A DNA stretch of 64,000 nucleotides from Azophilus sp965200465 (GTDB taxonomy: Bacteria; Pseudomonadota; Gammaproteobacteria; Pseudomonadales; Azotimanducaceae). Under the pieces are notes generated by a model, which had not been told where the DNA came from, searched no databases, and saw only the letters and a list, made by a program, of their open reading frames with translations. The position numbers and the translations under genes are program-made. This document shows positions 43,846 through 51,702 of this stretch, piece after piece; within the stretch, counting starts at the first letter, position 1; every line of letters begins with the position of its first letter. Location: contig OZ241358.1 in assembly GCA_965200465.1 (NCBI GenBank), positions 3,472,001 through 3,536,000 of the forward strand, given 5' to 3'.

Positions 43846-45111
43846 TTACTCGCCGAGTTGCAGGCTATGGGACAGGCGCAAGCGCTGCTTCGGCGCCACT
43901 AGGGCGTTGCCCACCTCAAACTCCAGTTCAACCTGCGCCAGCCGCTGCACCGTGCGCACCGACAGCTTCAGCTTGCCGTGTTGGGGAACCGTCAGGTCGT
44001 CGCCGTCGTGCATGAAGGTGTAGGGGCTTAGATTGCGCAATTGGATGTCCGCATCGGAGGCGTTCGTGATGGTCAGGTCCAGCACGTCCAAGTTCTTCCG
44101 ATAGGCGGCCTCGGTGACGTTCAGCGCCGCCTGCAGCAGGGGCCGCAATTGCGCCTCCCGCCCCAGGAGCAGGTTCTTGAACCAGACCACCGTGCGCCCG
44201 GCGAACAGCGCTTCCCGAAGGCCCTCGGCGGAGCGCTCCTTGGCGAACGCCAAGGTGACCGGCCGGTGGGCGCCGAAGCGGGGCGGATAGTCCCAGTCGA
44301 TCAGGTTGTGTATGTCGGAGACGCCGAGCATGGTCAACCCATGCTCCAAGGCCAGGGCGTGGGCCTCTTCGGAGTAGAAGGCGCCGTTGGCGATTTCGAT
44401 GCCGTGCAGTTGCCCGGCTTGGATCAGAGCTTGGTGGAACTCCGTCATGAGGGCCAGGGCGCTGCGGTGGGCGCGGGTGTAGAAGGGGTGGTTCCAGAAC
44501 ACGAAGGCGCCCTGAAGGTTGGCAACCCGCACGGCTTCCTCCGCCGGCCATTGATTGGCGGCCGCGTAGTAGTCCAGAACGCCCTCCTCGAGCAGTTGCT
44601 TCGGCACGGCCCTAAGCCGTTTTTCCTCTTCGGGGGTGGCGGCTTGAACCTTGGGCGGGTTCGCCTCGACTCGCAGCAAGGCGTTGGCGTCCTTGATGAA
44701 CACGGCGTTGATGTGATCGGCGGGCGCCTCCCGAGTGATCTCCGAACCTGCAATCAGGATCAGGTCGGAGCCCTTCGGCAGGGCCGCCAAGGCCTGCTCA
44801 TAGGCGCGGTTGCGGTCCGGATGCGGCAGGTCCGCCCGATGCGGCTGCCACTCCAGGTGTTCGGTGATGGCCAGCGCGTCGAGCCCGTCGCGCAGGGCCT
44901 CCGCCACCCGAATGCTGGGCCACACATGGCCGTCGGAGAAAACGCTGTGGGTGTGCAGATCCACCACCAAGGTTTGGTGGCCCTCCACATCGGGAAAGCG
45001 AATGAGCCGGGCCTCGTGCTGCGGCGGCGTCTTGACGCGGTCGTGCGCCCAAGTGGGGGCGCCGAAAATCAGCAAAAGAGCAAGGCCCCAAGCCAATCGA
45101 GTGGTTTTCAT
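43846..45111 (-). CDS. Secreted PHP-domain phosphoesterase-like protein
   Basis: 421 residues with a signal peptide (LAWGLALLLIFGAPTWAHD). PHP-domain metal motifs are LVVDLHTHSVFSDGHVWPS, LDALAITEHLEW and the later LIAGSEITREAPADHINAVF, FWNHPFY and TMLGVSDIHNLI. A beta-rich C-terminal domain follows (TFMHDGDDLTVPQHGKLKLS). Exported PHP phosphoesterases of this length are common in Gammaproteobacteria, but the substrate is unknown. It is convergent with the acyl-CoA ligase. Confidence 0.85.
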   Translation of the reverse strand: MKTTRLAWGLALLLIFGAPTWAHDRVKTPPQHEARLIRFPDVEGHQTLVVDLHTHSVFSDGHVWPSIRVAEALRDGLDALAITEHLEWQPHRADLPHPDRNRAYEQALAALPKGSDLILIAGSEITREAPADHINAVFIKDANALLRVEANPPKVQAATPEEEKRLRAVPKQLLEEGVLDYYAAANQWPAEEAVRVANLQGAFVFWNHPFYTRAHRSALALMTEFHQALIQAGQLHGIEIANGAFYSEEAHALALEHGLTMLGVSDIHNLIDWDYPPRFGAHRPVTLAFAKERSAEGLREALFAGRTVVWFKNLLLGREAQLRPLLQAALNVTEAAYRKNLDVLDLTITNASDADIQLRNLSPYTFMHDGDDLTVPQHGKLKLSVRTVQRLAQVELEFEVGNALVAPKQRLRLSHSLQLGE

Positions 45112-45212
45112 CCGGCCAATCCTGTTTGGGTGTGAAGCGGAGGTCGCTGGCCGGCCAAAGCGGCCGTTTTAACCAATTCGGCGGCGCACTGGAGGCACTG
45201 GCGCGGTGCGGA

Positions 45213-45449
45213 TCAAAGCAGTTTCAGGCTGGCGGCGATGGCGACGACCCCGGCGCCTAGAATCCACAAAGCGCGGTGGATGTCGGCGCGAAGCTTGGCA
45301 AGATCAGCTTTCTTGGCGAGTTCGTCATGGTCGGCGCCGGCCGCGGTGCGCAGTTGTGCGGCGAGTGCTTCGGCTTGGTCTGGCTCGAAGCCGGCCGCTT
45401 TAAGGTCGCGGGCGGCGGTGAGAGCGTCGAAGGTGGTGGTGGTGCTCAT
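45213..45449 (-). CDS. Small DUF1640-like coiled-coil membrane protein
   Basis: 78 residues: FDALTAARDLKAAGFEPDQA, then a short coiled coil (HDELAKKADLAKLRADIHRA) and one C-terminal transmembrane helix (LWILGAGVVAIAASL). This is the bacterial DUF1640/CCDC90-like layout. Function unknown. Confidence 0.7.
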   Translation of the reverse strand: MSTTTTFDALTAARDLKAAGFEPDQAEALAAQLRTAAGADHDELAKKADLAKLRADIHRALWILGAGVVAIAASLKLL

Positions 45450-45473
45450 GGCGGTGTCTCCCGATGGCGTCGA

Positions 45474-46391
45474 TTATAGATCAGCTTCCCCAGCCCCCAT
45501 CGCCGCTGCCCTCTTGGCTAGCCTCGGCTCCACCTGCACGGCGTAGCGGTTGACTATGGCTTGGACAGCTGCGTCCCTGTGTTCCCGCACCAAGCGCCGC
45601 CGAGCGTCCTTGGCGGCCCGCTCCGCCACTTCGGCAAACTCAGGCAGGCGGCCGGGGCTGTTGGTGGTGACCAGCGCCACATGGAAGCCGTGCTTGGACT
45701 CGAACGGCCCGCGCCAGCGTTGCGTGCCCGCCGGTTGCGCGAACAGTTGCGCCGCCATCTCCGCGCCGAAGTGGCTGGCGACGAACTCCGGCGTCCGCTC
45801 CACGTAGTTGACGTGGTAAAGAAAGCGGTCGCCGTGGCTGGTGGCCGCCGCCAAGGGCGCCTCCTGTTGGTTCAGTTCGTCCCGCTTGGCCGCCGCCAGG
45901 GCGCGGGCGGCCTCGGCGCCCCGTCGTTGCCGGTCAAAGTAAACATGGGTGAAGGTGATCGCGGGTTCAATGTAGTAGTCGTCCGGGTTTTGCTCGTAGT
46001 GGCGCTCGGCGGCGCCGTCCTGAAGTTCGATGGCGGCGGCGCTCCCTTCAGCGATGAACTCCATTTTCTGCACGAGGCGGCGGCGGATGACGTAGTCATT
46101 CGCGCCTAGGTTCAGGGCCTTGGCCTCCCGGTGGAGGGCCTCCTCCCGAATCAACTCGTTGATGACGTCCCGGAGTTCCTCCGGCGGCAAGCGCTTGAGG
46201 ATTCGGTCGGCGTCCGCGCCCTCATAGCTGCGGGAGCGGTATTGAACGAACTCGCGCAGGGCTTGAGCGTCAATGAGGATGCGGCGCATGTCGGTGGCCG
46301 CGCCATCGGCGCCGAGCCATTCGGACAGCAGAAAAATGGCCGCCCCGAAGGCCATGAAGTGCAGCAGCGGCTGCTTGAGCCATTTCTTCAT
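45474..46391 (-). CDS. Peptidyl-prolyl cis-trans isomerase (parvulin/SurA-like), membrane-anchored
   Basis: 305 residues from the ATG at 46391, chosen for the GGAG six bases upstream and the membrane anchor (PLLHFMAFGAAIFLLSEWLG) that follows. A helical N-domain with RLPPEELRDVINELIREEAL precedes a parvulin-like domain near FTHVYFDRQRRGAEAARAL and FESKHGFHVALVT. It would assist folding of exported proteins. Divergent from the aminotransferase gene. Confidence 0.78.
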   Translation of the reverse strand: MKKWLKQPLLHFMAFGAAIFLLSEWLGADGAATDMRRILIDAQALREFVQYRSRSYEGADADRILKRLPPEELRDVINELIREEALHREAKALNLGANDYVIRRRLVQKMEFIAEGSAAAIELQDGAAERHYEQNPDDYYIEPAITFTHVYFDRQRRGAEAARALAAAKRDELNQQEAPLAAATSHGDRFLYHVNYVERTPEFVASHFGAEMAAQLFAQPAGTQRWRGPFESKHGFHVALVTTNSPGRLPEFAEVAERAAKDARRRLVREHRDAAVQAIVNRYAVQVEPRLAKRAAAMGAGEADL

Positions 46392-46612
46392 TCTGCGCTC
46401 CGGCGCCCGCCAATTCGCCGCCTGCGTTCCTAGGAAGGGCGTCTTCAGGCCGGCGGCTTTCCCAAGGCCGAGGACGCAGGCGAAAAAAGCACTATATACG
46501 CACCATGCGCCGGCGGTCGCCGCACCCGTGCGCCAAGGCGGTTGGCTGCGCCTTCGTGGTAGTCTTAGCCCGCATGTCGCACTTAGGCTAGGCGGCGCTT
46601 GGTTGGGAACCA

Positions 46613-47551
46613 ATGGAAACAAAGGACCGCTTGATTTGGCGCGACGGCGAATTCCTCCCTTGGGCGGACGCCACCGTGCATGTGCTTGCGCAAAGCCTGC
46701 AAAGGGGCACCCTCGCCTTCGACTACCTAAGCGTCCACGCCACGCCCAAGGGGCCGGCCATCATGCGGTTGCCGGAGCATGCCGCCAGGCTGCTGGAGAC
46801 CTGCCGCATCATGGGCATTCCCATCGGCTACGGCAAGAAGGAATTGGAGTGCGCCTGCATCGCCGCCGTGCAGCGCAACCCCGGCGCCACCTCACTCAAG
46901 ATCAGCGCCCTGATCGCCTCCATAGAGGTGGAGTTGGTGCCCCAGGACGGGCGGGTGTCGGTGTTCATCGCCGCCTATGACAACCAGGCGGACATCATCG
47001 CCCGCAATCCGGGCAGGCCCCATGCTCCCGACCTGCTGAAGCTTAAGATTGAACGCCGCATCAGCAACCGGCGCAAGGACATCGTGCCGCCCCAGGCCAA
47101 GGTGGCCGCCAACTACACCGGCCCGGCCTTCGCCAAGTGGCGGGCGCGGCGGGAGGGGTTCGATGAAATCCTGCTGCTCAACGAATCCGGCACCGTGGCG
47201 GAGTCCACCACCTCCAACCTGTTCGCCGTCATCGACGGCGCCTTGGCGACGCCGGGGGATGAAAACGTGCTGCTCGGCGTCACCCGCGCCAGCATCATCG
47301 AACTGAGCGACGCCCTAGGCGTTCCCTGCGCCAAGCGGGACCTGAGCGTTGCCGACCTGCTTGCCGCCGACGAGGTGTTTCTAGCCTCCACGTCCAGAGC
47401 CGTCTTTCCGGTGCGGCAGATTGACGACACCCGCATTGGCGACGGCCAGGCGGGGCCAATCACGCGCCTGCTCGCCGAGCGGTTCGCCCGCATCGCCGCC
47501 GGGCGGGATTCGGCCTTCGCCCACTGGCTGACGCTGTGCGCCGCCCCGTGA
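46613..47551 (+). CDS. Class IV aminotransferase (BCAT/DAAT-like)
   Basis: 312 residues. WRDGEFLPWADATVHVLAQS is the N-terminal family pattern, the PLP lysine is in PQAKVAANYT, and EILLLNESGTVAESTTSNLF is the conserved phosphate/PLP loop. It uses branched-chain or D-amino acids, or may act as aminodeoxychorismate lyase. It is followed by an F420/FMN-type oxidoreductase gene at 22 bp. Confidence 0.9.
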   Translation: METKDRLIWRDGEFLPWADATVHVLAQSLQRGTLAFDYLSVHATPKGPAIMRLPEHAARLLETCRIMGIPIGYGKKELECACIAAVQRNPGATSLKISALIASIEVELVPQDGRVSVFIAAYDNQADIIARNPGRPHAPDLLKLKIERRISNRRKDIVPPQAKVAANYTGPAFAKWRARREGFDEILLLNESGTVAESTTSNLFAVIDGALATPGDENVLLGVTRASIIELSDALGVPCAKRDLSVADLLAADEVFLASTSRAVFPVRQIDDTRIGDGQAGPITRLLAERFARIAAGRDSAFAHWLTLCAAP

Positions 47552-47573
47552 CTGTCCATGGAGCACTGGCCCG

Positions 47574-47984
47574 ATGATCTCAAGCAACCCCGAATGGAAC
47601 GACTTCGTACTAAGCCATCGCTGGGCGGTGCTGAGCACGCTGCGGGCGGGTGGCGGCCCGGTGAGCTCCGTGGTCGCCTACGCCGTGGATGGCGACGAAT
47701 TGGTTGTCAGCACCAGAAAGCCCACCTTCAAGTGCGTTTCCGCACGGCGGGACGGGCGGGTCAATCTGTGCGTTCTGAGCAATCAGGAACCCTTCAACTA
47801 CGTCGCCGTTGAGGGCCGATGCAAGGTGGAGCACGAGGATCTGGTGCGCTCCACAAGGCTTGTCTTCCGCAACATTGAGGGCACCGGCTACGACGAGCCG
47901 GAGGATCTGCAAGGCTGGCTGGACGAGGAGCAGCGGGTCATCCTCCGCATCAGCCCGCAGCGGGTTTACGGCGTCATTCGCTAA
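47574..47984 (+). CDS. PPOX-class flavin/F420-dependent oxidoreductase
   Basis: 136 residues of the split-barrel FMN/F420 fold: NDFVLSHRWAVLSTLRAGGG, STRKPTFKCVSARRDGRVNL and the C-terminal RVILRISPQRVYGVI. It resembles the Rv1155-like TIGR03618 group. It may reduce a flavin-type substrate. Same strand as the aminotransferase and probably co-transcribed. Confidence 0.82.
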   Translation: MISSNPEWNDFVLSHRWAVLSTLRAGGGPVSSVVAYAVDGDELVVSTRKPTFKCVSARRDGRVNLCVLSNQEPFNYVAVEGRCKVEHEDLVRSTRLVFRNIEGTGYDEPEDLQGWLDEEQRVILRISPQRVYGVIR

Positions 47985-48059
47985 AGGCGAGCGCCGCGAA
48001 AAGGCGCCAAGCTCCGACCGCTGAACCCTTGTTGGGGGATTGGGGCAAGCACACTCACG

Positions 48060-48247
48060 CTACGAAACGTTCGGGTCATAGCGACTACCGCCCGGAAGTT
48101 CCGTGTAGGTGTTGACCGACGCCGTGGGAGGTCCTTCGGTCGCCGCGAATTCCACCAAGCGCAGCCTTGGCTTCATCCAAGGCCTCCTGGCGCCGCCCTC
48201 AGCCTCGGGGGGGGGGGGGGGGGGGGGTTAATTTGCTCACTGCTCAT
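48060..48247 (-). CDS. Candidate phase-variable RiPP-like precursor peptide gene
   Basis: On the minus strand an ATG at 48247, with AAGGAG and AGGAG upstream, starts MSSEQIN and then enters a run of 21 C (plus-strand G, 48207-48227). In the present sequence this frame ends at 48173 as a 24-residue peptide. One base out of frame, translation would instead continue as EAEGGARRPWMKPRLRLVEF, AATEGPPTASVNTYTELPGG and SRYDPNVS, then stop at 48060. That downstream part also has its own AGGAGG six bases before an ATG at 48176, giving a 38-residue peptide. It has a W-x-x-P-x-L leader motif and a Thr two residues before Gly (T-E-G), both features of lasso-type leaders. A tract of 22 or 19 bases would restore the full frame. 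Confidence 0.55.
48207..48227. repeat. G21 homopolymer tract inside the peptide gene
   Basis: Twenty-one consecutive G on the plus strand, by far the longest homopolymer in the window. On the minus strand it encodes prolines within the peptide gene and sits where one-base slippage switches reading frames. Tracts of this length are typical contingency loci, but they are also error-prone in sequencing and assembly. Confidence 0.9.
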
Positions 48248-48320
48248 GCTCCTGACTCCTTGATGCGCGGTGCTGGCGCCCATGGTGCGGGGAAGCGGAC
48301 GCCCGCCGCGGTTGTGGCTT

Positions 48321-48348
48321 TCTACAACGCAACTGCAACAATTGTCAA
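48321..48348 (-). promoter_or_regulatory. Possible promoter of the peptide gene
   Basis: A perfect TTGACA (48343-48348 on the minus strand) is followed 16 bases later by a poor -10 (TGTAGA). It would start RNA about 65 bases before the ATG at 48247. The 333-bp region 48248-48580 between the peptide gene and the isomerase gene also holds a small hairpin GTTGT/ACAAC and nothing else I can support. Confidence 0.3.
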
Positions 48349-48580
48349 CGCTTTTTTCGGGAGCGCCGTCGAGCTCCCGGGCCGTCGCGCGGCCAACGCC
48401 CGTCCGCAACGCCAAGTTGGGAGGCGGACGCAAAAGCCCGGAATGACCTTCCGCGCCGCTCGACCGCCTGTTCCGGAGCGGCGCCGACAGGCCTTGCGCC
48501 ACCCGGCCCTCCCGTGCAATCCTTGGCCTGGCCGTCGCCAAGGCCGCGGCCGGCCGCGCAGTTCGCACTGGAGACGTTGG

Positions 48581-49195
48581 ATGACCCCTTTTGCTTCCGA
48601 ACCGGCGCCCGCTCGCCCGCTTGTGTGGCTGCGCCGCCTGGGCGAGTCCCTGGAGCGCACCAGCTGCAGGCATCTGGGCGTCCCCGTCCCCGCGGCGGCC
48701 GGCCTGGAGGCGCTGGTCGGCCTCTGGGCGCGGCGGCGGGCCGGCGGCGGCGCCGTGTTTTGGGCGGGGAACGGCGGCAGCGCGGCCATGGCCTCCCATC
48801 TGTCGCAGGACCTGCTCAACAAGTGCGGCCTCAAGTCCCTGACGTTCAACGACCCCGCCCTGCTCACCTGCATGGCCAACGACTACGGCTACCAGGAGGC
48901 GTTCAAACGGCCGCTGGCCGTCCTGGCGGAGAAGGGGGACCTGCTGGTGGCGGTGTCCAGCTCCGGCATGTCGGACAGCGTCGTCAGGGCGGCGGAGGCC
49001 GCCTTGGCAATGGGGTTGGAGGTGGCGGCCTTTTCCGCCTTCTCCGCGCGCAACCGCCTGTGCGGGTTGCCGACGACGCTCTCGTTCCATGTGCCGACGG
49101 ACAGCTACGGCCAGGCGGAGCTGGCCCACGGCGCCCTGCTGCATGCGGCGCTCGACTGCCTTGAGCGGGATGTGCGGGGGCGGCTTGGCGCCTAG
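48581..49195 (+). CDS. SIS-domain sugar-phosphate isomerase, GmhA-like
   Basis: 204 residues. The start is the ATG at 48581 with GGAG upstream; the frame is open further 5' across the promoter region but that is not coding. The SIS core is VFWAGNGGSAAMASHLSQDL, followed by LVAVSSSGMSDSVVRAAEAA, the pattern of sedoheptulose-7-phosphate isomerase. A role in making a heptose-type or modified sugar for a surface polymer is likely. It is paired with the asparagine-synthetase-like gene 31 bp downstream. Confidence 0.85.
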   Translation: MTPFASEPAPARPLVWLRRLGESLERTSCRHLGVPVPAAAGLEALVGLWARRRAGGGAVFWAGNGGSAAMASHLSQDLLNKCGLKSLTFNDPALLTCMANDYGYQEAFKRPLAVLAEKGDLLVAVSSSGMSDSVVRAAEAALAMGLEVAAFSAFSARNRLCGLPTTLSFHVPTDSYGQAELAHGALLHAALDCLERDVRGRLGA

Positions 49196-49226
49196 GCGAA
49201 CACAGGGGAGAACTACGGTGTCGGGC

Positions 49227-51125
49227 ATGTGCGGCTTGGTCGGCGGCGACGGGGGTGCGGCCGGCGCATTGGACGCCATGCTTGCGGCCATGGCGGGCTA
49301 CGGCGCCGAAAGCGCCTCTTGGTCGGGCGCCGGCTGGGCCTTCGGGGTGCGCCGTTGGGATGGCGGCGCAACTCCGGCCGCGGCAAGCCCCTCCCAGGAC
49401 AACGGCGGTCTCGCCATCGTGGCGGCCGCCCGGCTGGACGACCGGGACGCGCTCTGCGACGCGCTTGGCCTGCCGCCCGCCGGCCGCGCGGCCCATGCGG
49501 ACCCGGAGCTCATCCTGGCGGCCTACCGGCGTTGGGGGCGGGAGTGCCCCGGCCGCCTGCTTGGGGACTACGCCTTCGCCGTCTGGGATGGCGGGAAACG
49601 CCAGCTGTTCTGCGCCAGGGACCACATAGGCGTCCAGCCGTTTTACTACGCGCAAACGCCGGGGGGCTTCGCCTTCGCCAGCGCCGTGGAGGGCGTTTTG
49701 GCCGCGCCGGGCGTCTCCGGCGAACTCGACGAAATCATGGTGAGGAGCCATCTTACGGGACACGCAATAACGACCGCCCGCACTTTCTTCCAAGCGGTGC
49801 GCAAGCTGCCGCCGGGCCACAGCATGGTGGTCAGGGGCAACGCCCTGCGGCTGCGGCGTTGGTGGCGGCCCGAGGAGCTGCCGCGTCTGCCCCCGGCTTC
49901 GGACGACGACCATGCGGCGCAGTTTTTGCACCTCTACCGCCAAGCGGTGAGGGACCGCCTGCACGGCCCCGACCCGATGGGAACCCACTTAAGCGGCGGC
50001 TTGGATTCGTCAAGCGTCACCGTCCTGGCAGCTCGGGAACTGCGGCGCCAAGGGCGCCCACCCCCGCTCGCCTTCAGTTGGAACACGCTGCCGCACTTGG
50101 AGAAGGCGCCGCTGGAGGCGAGAAGCCTTCAGGAGGAGGAACGCGCCAACATCGCCGCCGTCGCACGGCAGGAGGGCCTGCAGGTGTTCCACGAGTCCCT
50201 GGACGCGGCCCAAACACTAGCCCTGCTGCGGGAGGATGTCGCCTTTCCGGGTCCGTTGCATTCCCACTGTGAGATCCCGGTGCAGCGCCAAGCCGCCGCG
50301 CACGGGGTGCGGGTGCTGCTTTCGGGTTGGGGGGGCGACGAAGGCGTCTCCCATTTCGGCCAAGGGCGCAACGCCGCCTTGCTGCTCAGCGGGCGCTGGC
50401 GCGAATTCGCCGCCAACATACGGTCGGTCGGAGCAAGCCCCATTCGGTCGGCCGGCAGGCTTCTGACTCTGCATTCGCCGCACGGCCATGGCCTGCGTGT
50501 GGCCGTGCGCCGGCTGCGCAAGCGCCTGCGGGGAAAGCCGGTGATGTTCAGGGGCGCCGTCATCAACCCGGCGTTCGCTCGGACGGTGCGGCCCTTGGCT
50601 AAGCCAACAGCCAGTCCAGTTGGCGCACGGCGCGATCAGTTGCTGAAGTTGCGCATGGGCGGCTTGGCCATGCGCATGGAGAGCTGGGCGGCGAGCGGCG
50701 CCCGCCGCGGCTTGGAGTACCGCTACCCCCTGCTGGACCGTCGCCTGCTGGAGTTCGCCCTAGGCCTGCCGCCGGAGCAGTTCAAGCGCCCGGAGGCGAG
50801 CCGATGGCTGATGCGCCATGCACTGAGCCCGCGGCAGCCTCGCCCCCGCTTCGGCGCGCCCGTCCTGCCGCCGCAAGTGTGCTGGAGCCAAACCAAAGGC
50901 ACCGGCACCCTCGCCCCCCGCGACCTGCTCGATGATTCCCTCTGTGAGGCGTTGCTGCAAATCCGCGGGGAACTCGCCGCCGCCTCGCCGTCCCGCGCAC
51001 GCTACATCGACATGGAGCGCCTTTCGGAGCGCTTGGACCTGCGGCGGTCCAAGGGGCGGTTTCCGATTTTTGAGGTTGTGCATGCGGTCCAATTTCTGGA
51101 CTTGCCGTCCCCTAGGCGGCCCTAG
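49227..51125 (+). CDS. Asparagine-synthetase-like amidotransferase/cyclase
   Basis: About 632 residues. An N-terminal class II glutaminase (MCGLVGG, nucleophile Cys2; LLGDYAFAVWDGGKRQLFCA; RDHIGVQPFYY) is joined to a PP-loop synthetase (HLSGGLDSSSVTVLAARELR near residue 256; VLLSGWGGDEGVSHFGQGR). The C-terminal YRYPLLDRRLLEFALGLPPE is shared with lasso-peptide cyclases and sugar-amidating AsnB proteins. A GTG at 49218 has the better ribosome spacing but would leave the Cys at position 5; the ATG at 49227 exposes Cys2. Next to a sugar isomerase it could amidate a sugar acid. Between two small-peptide genes it could instead close a peptide bond. Confidence 0.85.
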   Translation: MCGLVGGDGGAAGALDAMLAAMAGYGAESASWSGAGWAFGVRRWDGGATPAAASPSQDNGGLAIVAAARLDDRDALCDALGLPPAGRAAHADPELILAAYRRWGRECPGRLLGDYAFAVWDGGKRQLFCARDHIGVQPFYYAQTPGGFAFASAVEGVLAAPGVSGELDEIMVRSHLTGHAITTARTFFQAVRKLPPGHSMVVRGNALRLRRWWRPEELPRLPPASDDDHAAQFLHLYRQAVRDRLHGPDPMGTHLSGGLDSSSVTVLAARELRRQGRPPPLAFSWNTLPHLEKAPLEARSLQEEERANIAAVARQEGLQVFHESLDAAQTLALLREDVAFPGPLHSHCEIPVQRQAAAHGVRVLLSGWGGDEGVSHFGQGRNAALLLSGRWREFAANIRSVGASPIRSAGRLLTLHSPHGHGLRVAVRRLRKRLRGKPVMFRGAVINPAFARTVRPLAKPTASPVGARRDQLLKLRMGGLAMRMESWAASGARRGLEYRYPLLDRRLLEFALGLPPEQFKRPEASRWLMRHALSPRQPRPRFGAPVLPPQVCWSQTKGTGTLAPRDLLDDSLCEALLQIRGELAAASPSRARYIDMERLSERLDLRRSKGRFPIFEVVHAVQFLDLPSPRRP

Positions 51126-51130
51126 GCGCA

Positions 51131-51430
51131 CTACGAAATGTTCGGGTCGTACGAGAACGCTGCATGTCCCGGAGCAAAAGGAGACCCCTCAATGTAGGCG
51201 CTTACACTGGGCCTCGTACCATCGGCTTTGGTCACTGTGAAAGGGAATTATGTAGCAAAATACGCAAGCTCCCGCGAACGATTGGCGGCGGGCGGAGTCA
51301 CCCCATTAGTGGCGGTCAACGTCCGGCCATCCGTCCACATTGCAGCTCTCACGGCTCGTTGTCATCATATGGGCATCAGGATAAGGGCTGCGTATTTTGC
51401 TACATAATTCCCAATTTGTTTGCCGCTCAT
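51131..51430 (-). pseudogene. Second copy of the peptide gene, interrupted by a 170-bp element
   Basis: On the minus strand an ATG at 51430 begins MSGKQI, matching MSSEQI of the first copy including the upstream AGGAGTCAGGAG sequence. Right after CAAATT the 170-bp inverted-repeat element interrupts it. On its other side the homologous frame resumes as FTVTKADGTRPSVSAYIEGS, PFAPGHAAFSYDPNIS and a TAG at 51131. Compare FAATEG, ASVNTYTE and YDPNVS of the first copy. The proline tract and the WxxPxL leader are gone. A GTG at the FTVTK junction could still start a short peptide, but there is no good ribosome site. Confidence 0.55.
51243..51412. mobile_element. MITE-like element with perfect 24-bp terminal inverted repeats
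   Basis: GGGAATTATGTAGCAAAATA (then CGCA) at 51243-51266 is the exact reverse complement of 51389-51412. The 122-bp interior has no long frame. Left and right flanks show no obvious target duplication longer than two bases. Its AT-rich ends contrast with the host composition. The size and structure fit a non-autonomous transposon; no matching transposase is in the window. Confidence 0.7.
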
Positions 51431-51702
51431 GCTCCTGACTCCTGTCGTGCATAATGACGCTACGGGACAGGGAAGCATAGCATGGATGCCCGCCGAAAGT
51501 GCAGCTTTTTGGTCCTTGCGCAAGCCCCTTCATTACGCACAAAAGGTCGATGTCCACATGACCAGCGGCGGCATGTACGCATCCCTGCCGATCCACCACT
51601 ACATGAAGCGCCATCTGCACTTCGTACCGTTTGCAAGCGGCGCCGTGCTGCTGGCCGCGATGCGGTATCATCCCGCAATCGCCATAGCCGGAGGATGCAG
51701 GC

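Noticed and set aside
48167..48580. Upstream extension of the SIS isomerase frame
   Set aside because: It crosses the promoter region and the homopolymer tract; the ATG at 48581 with GGAG begins the real protein.
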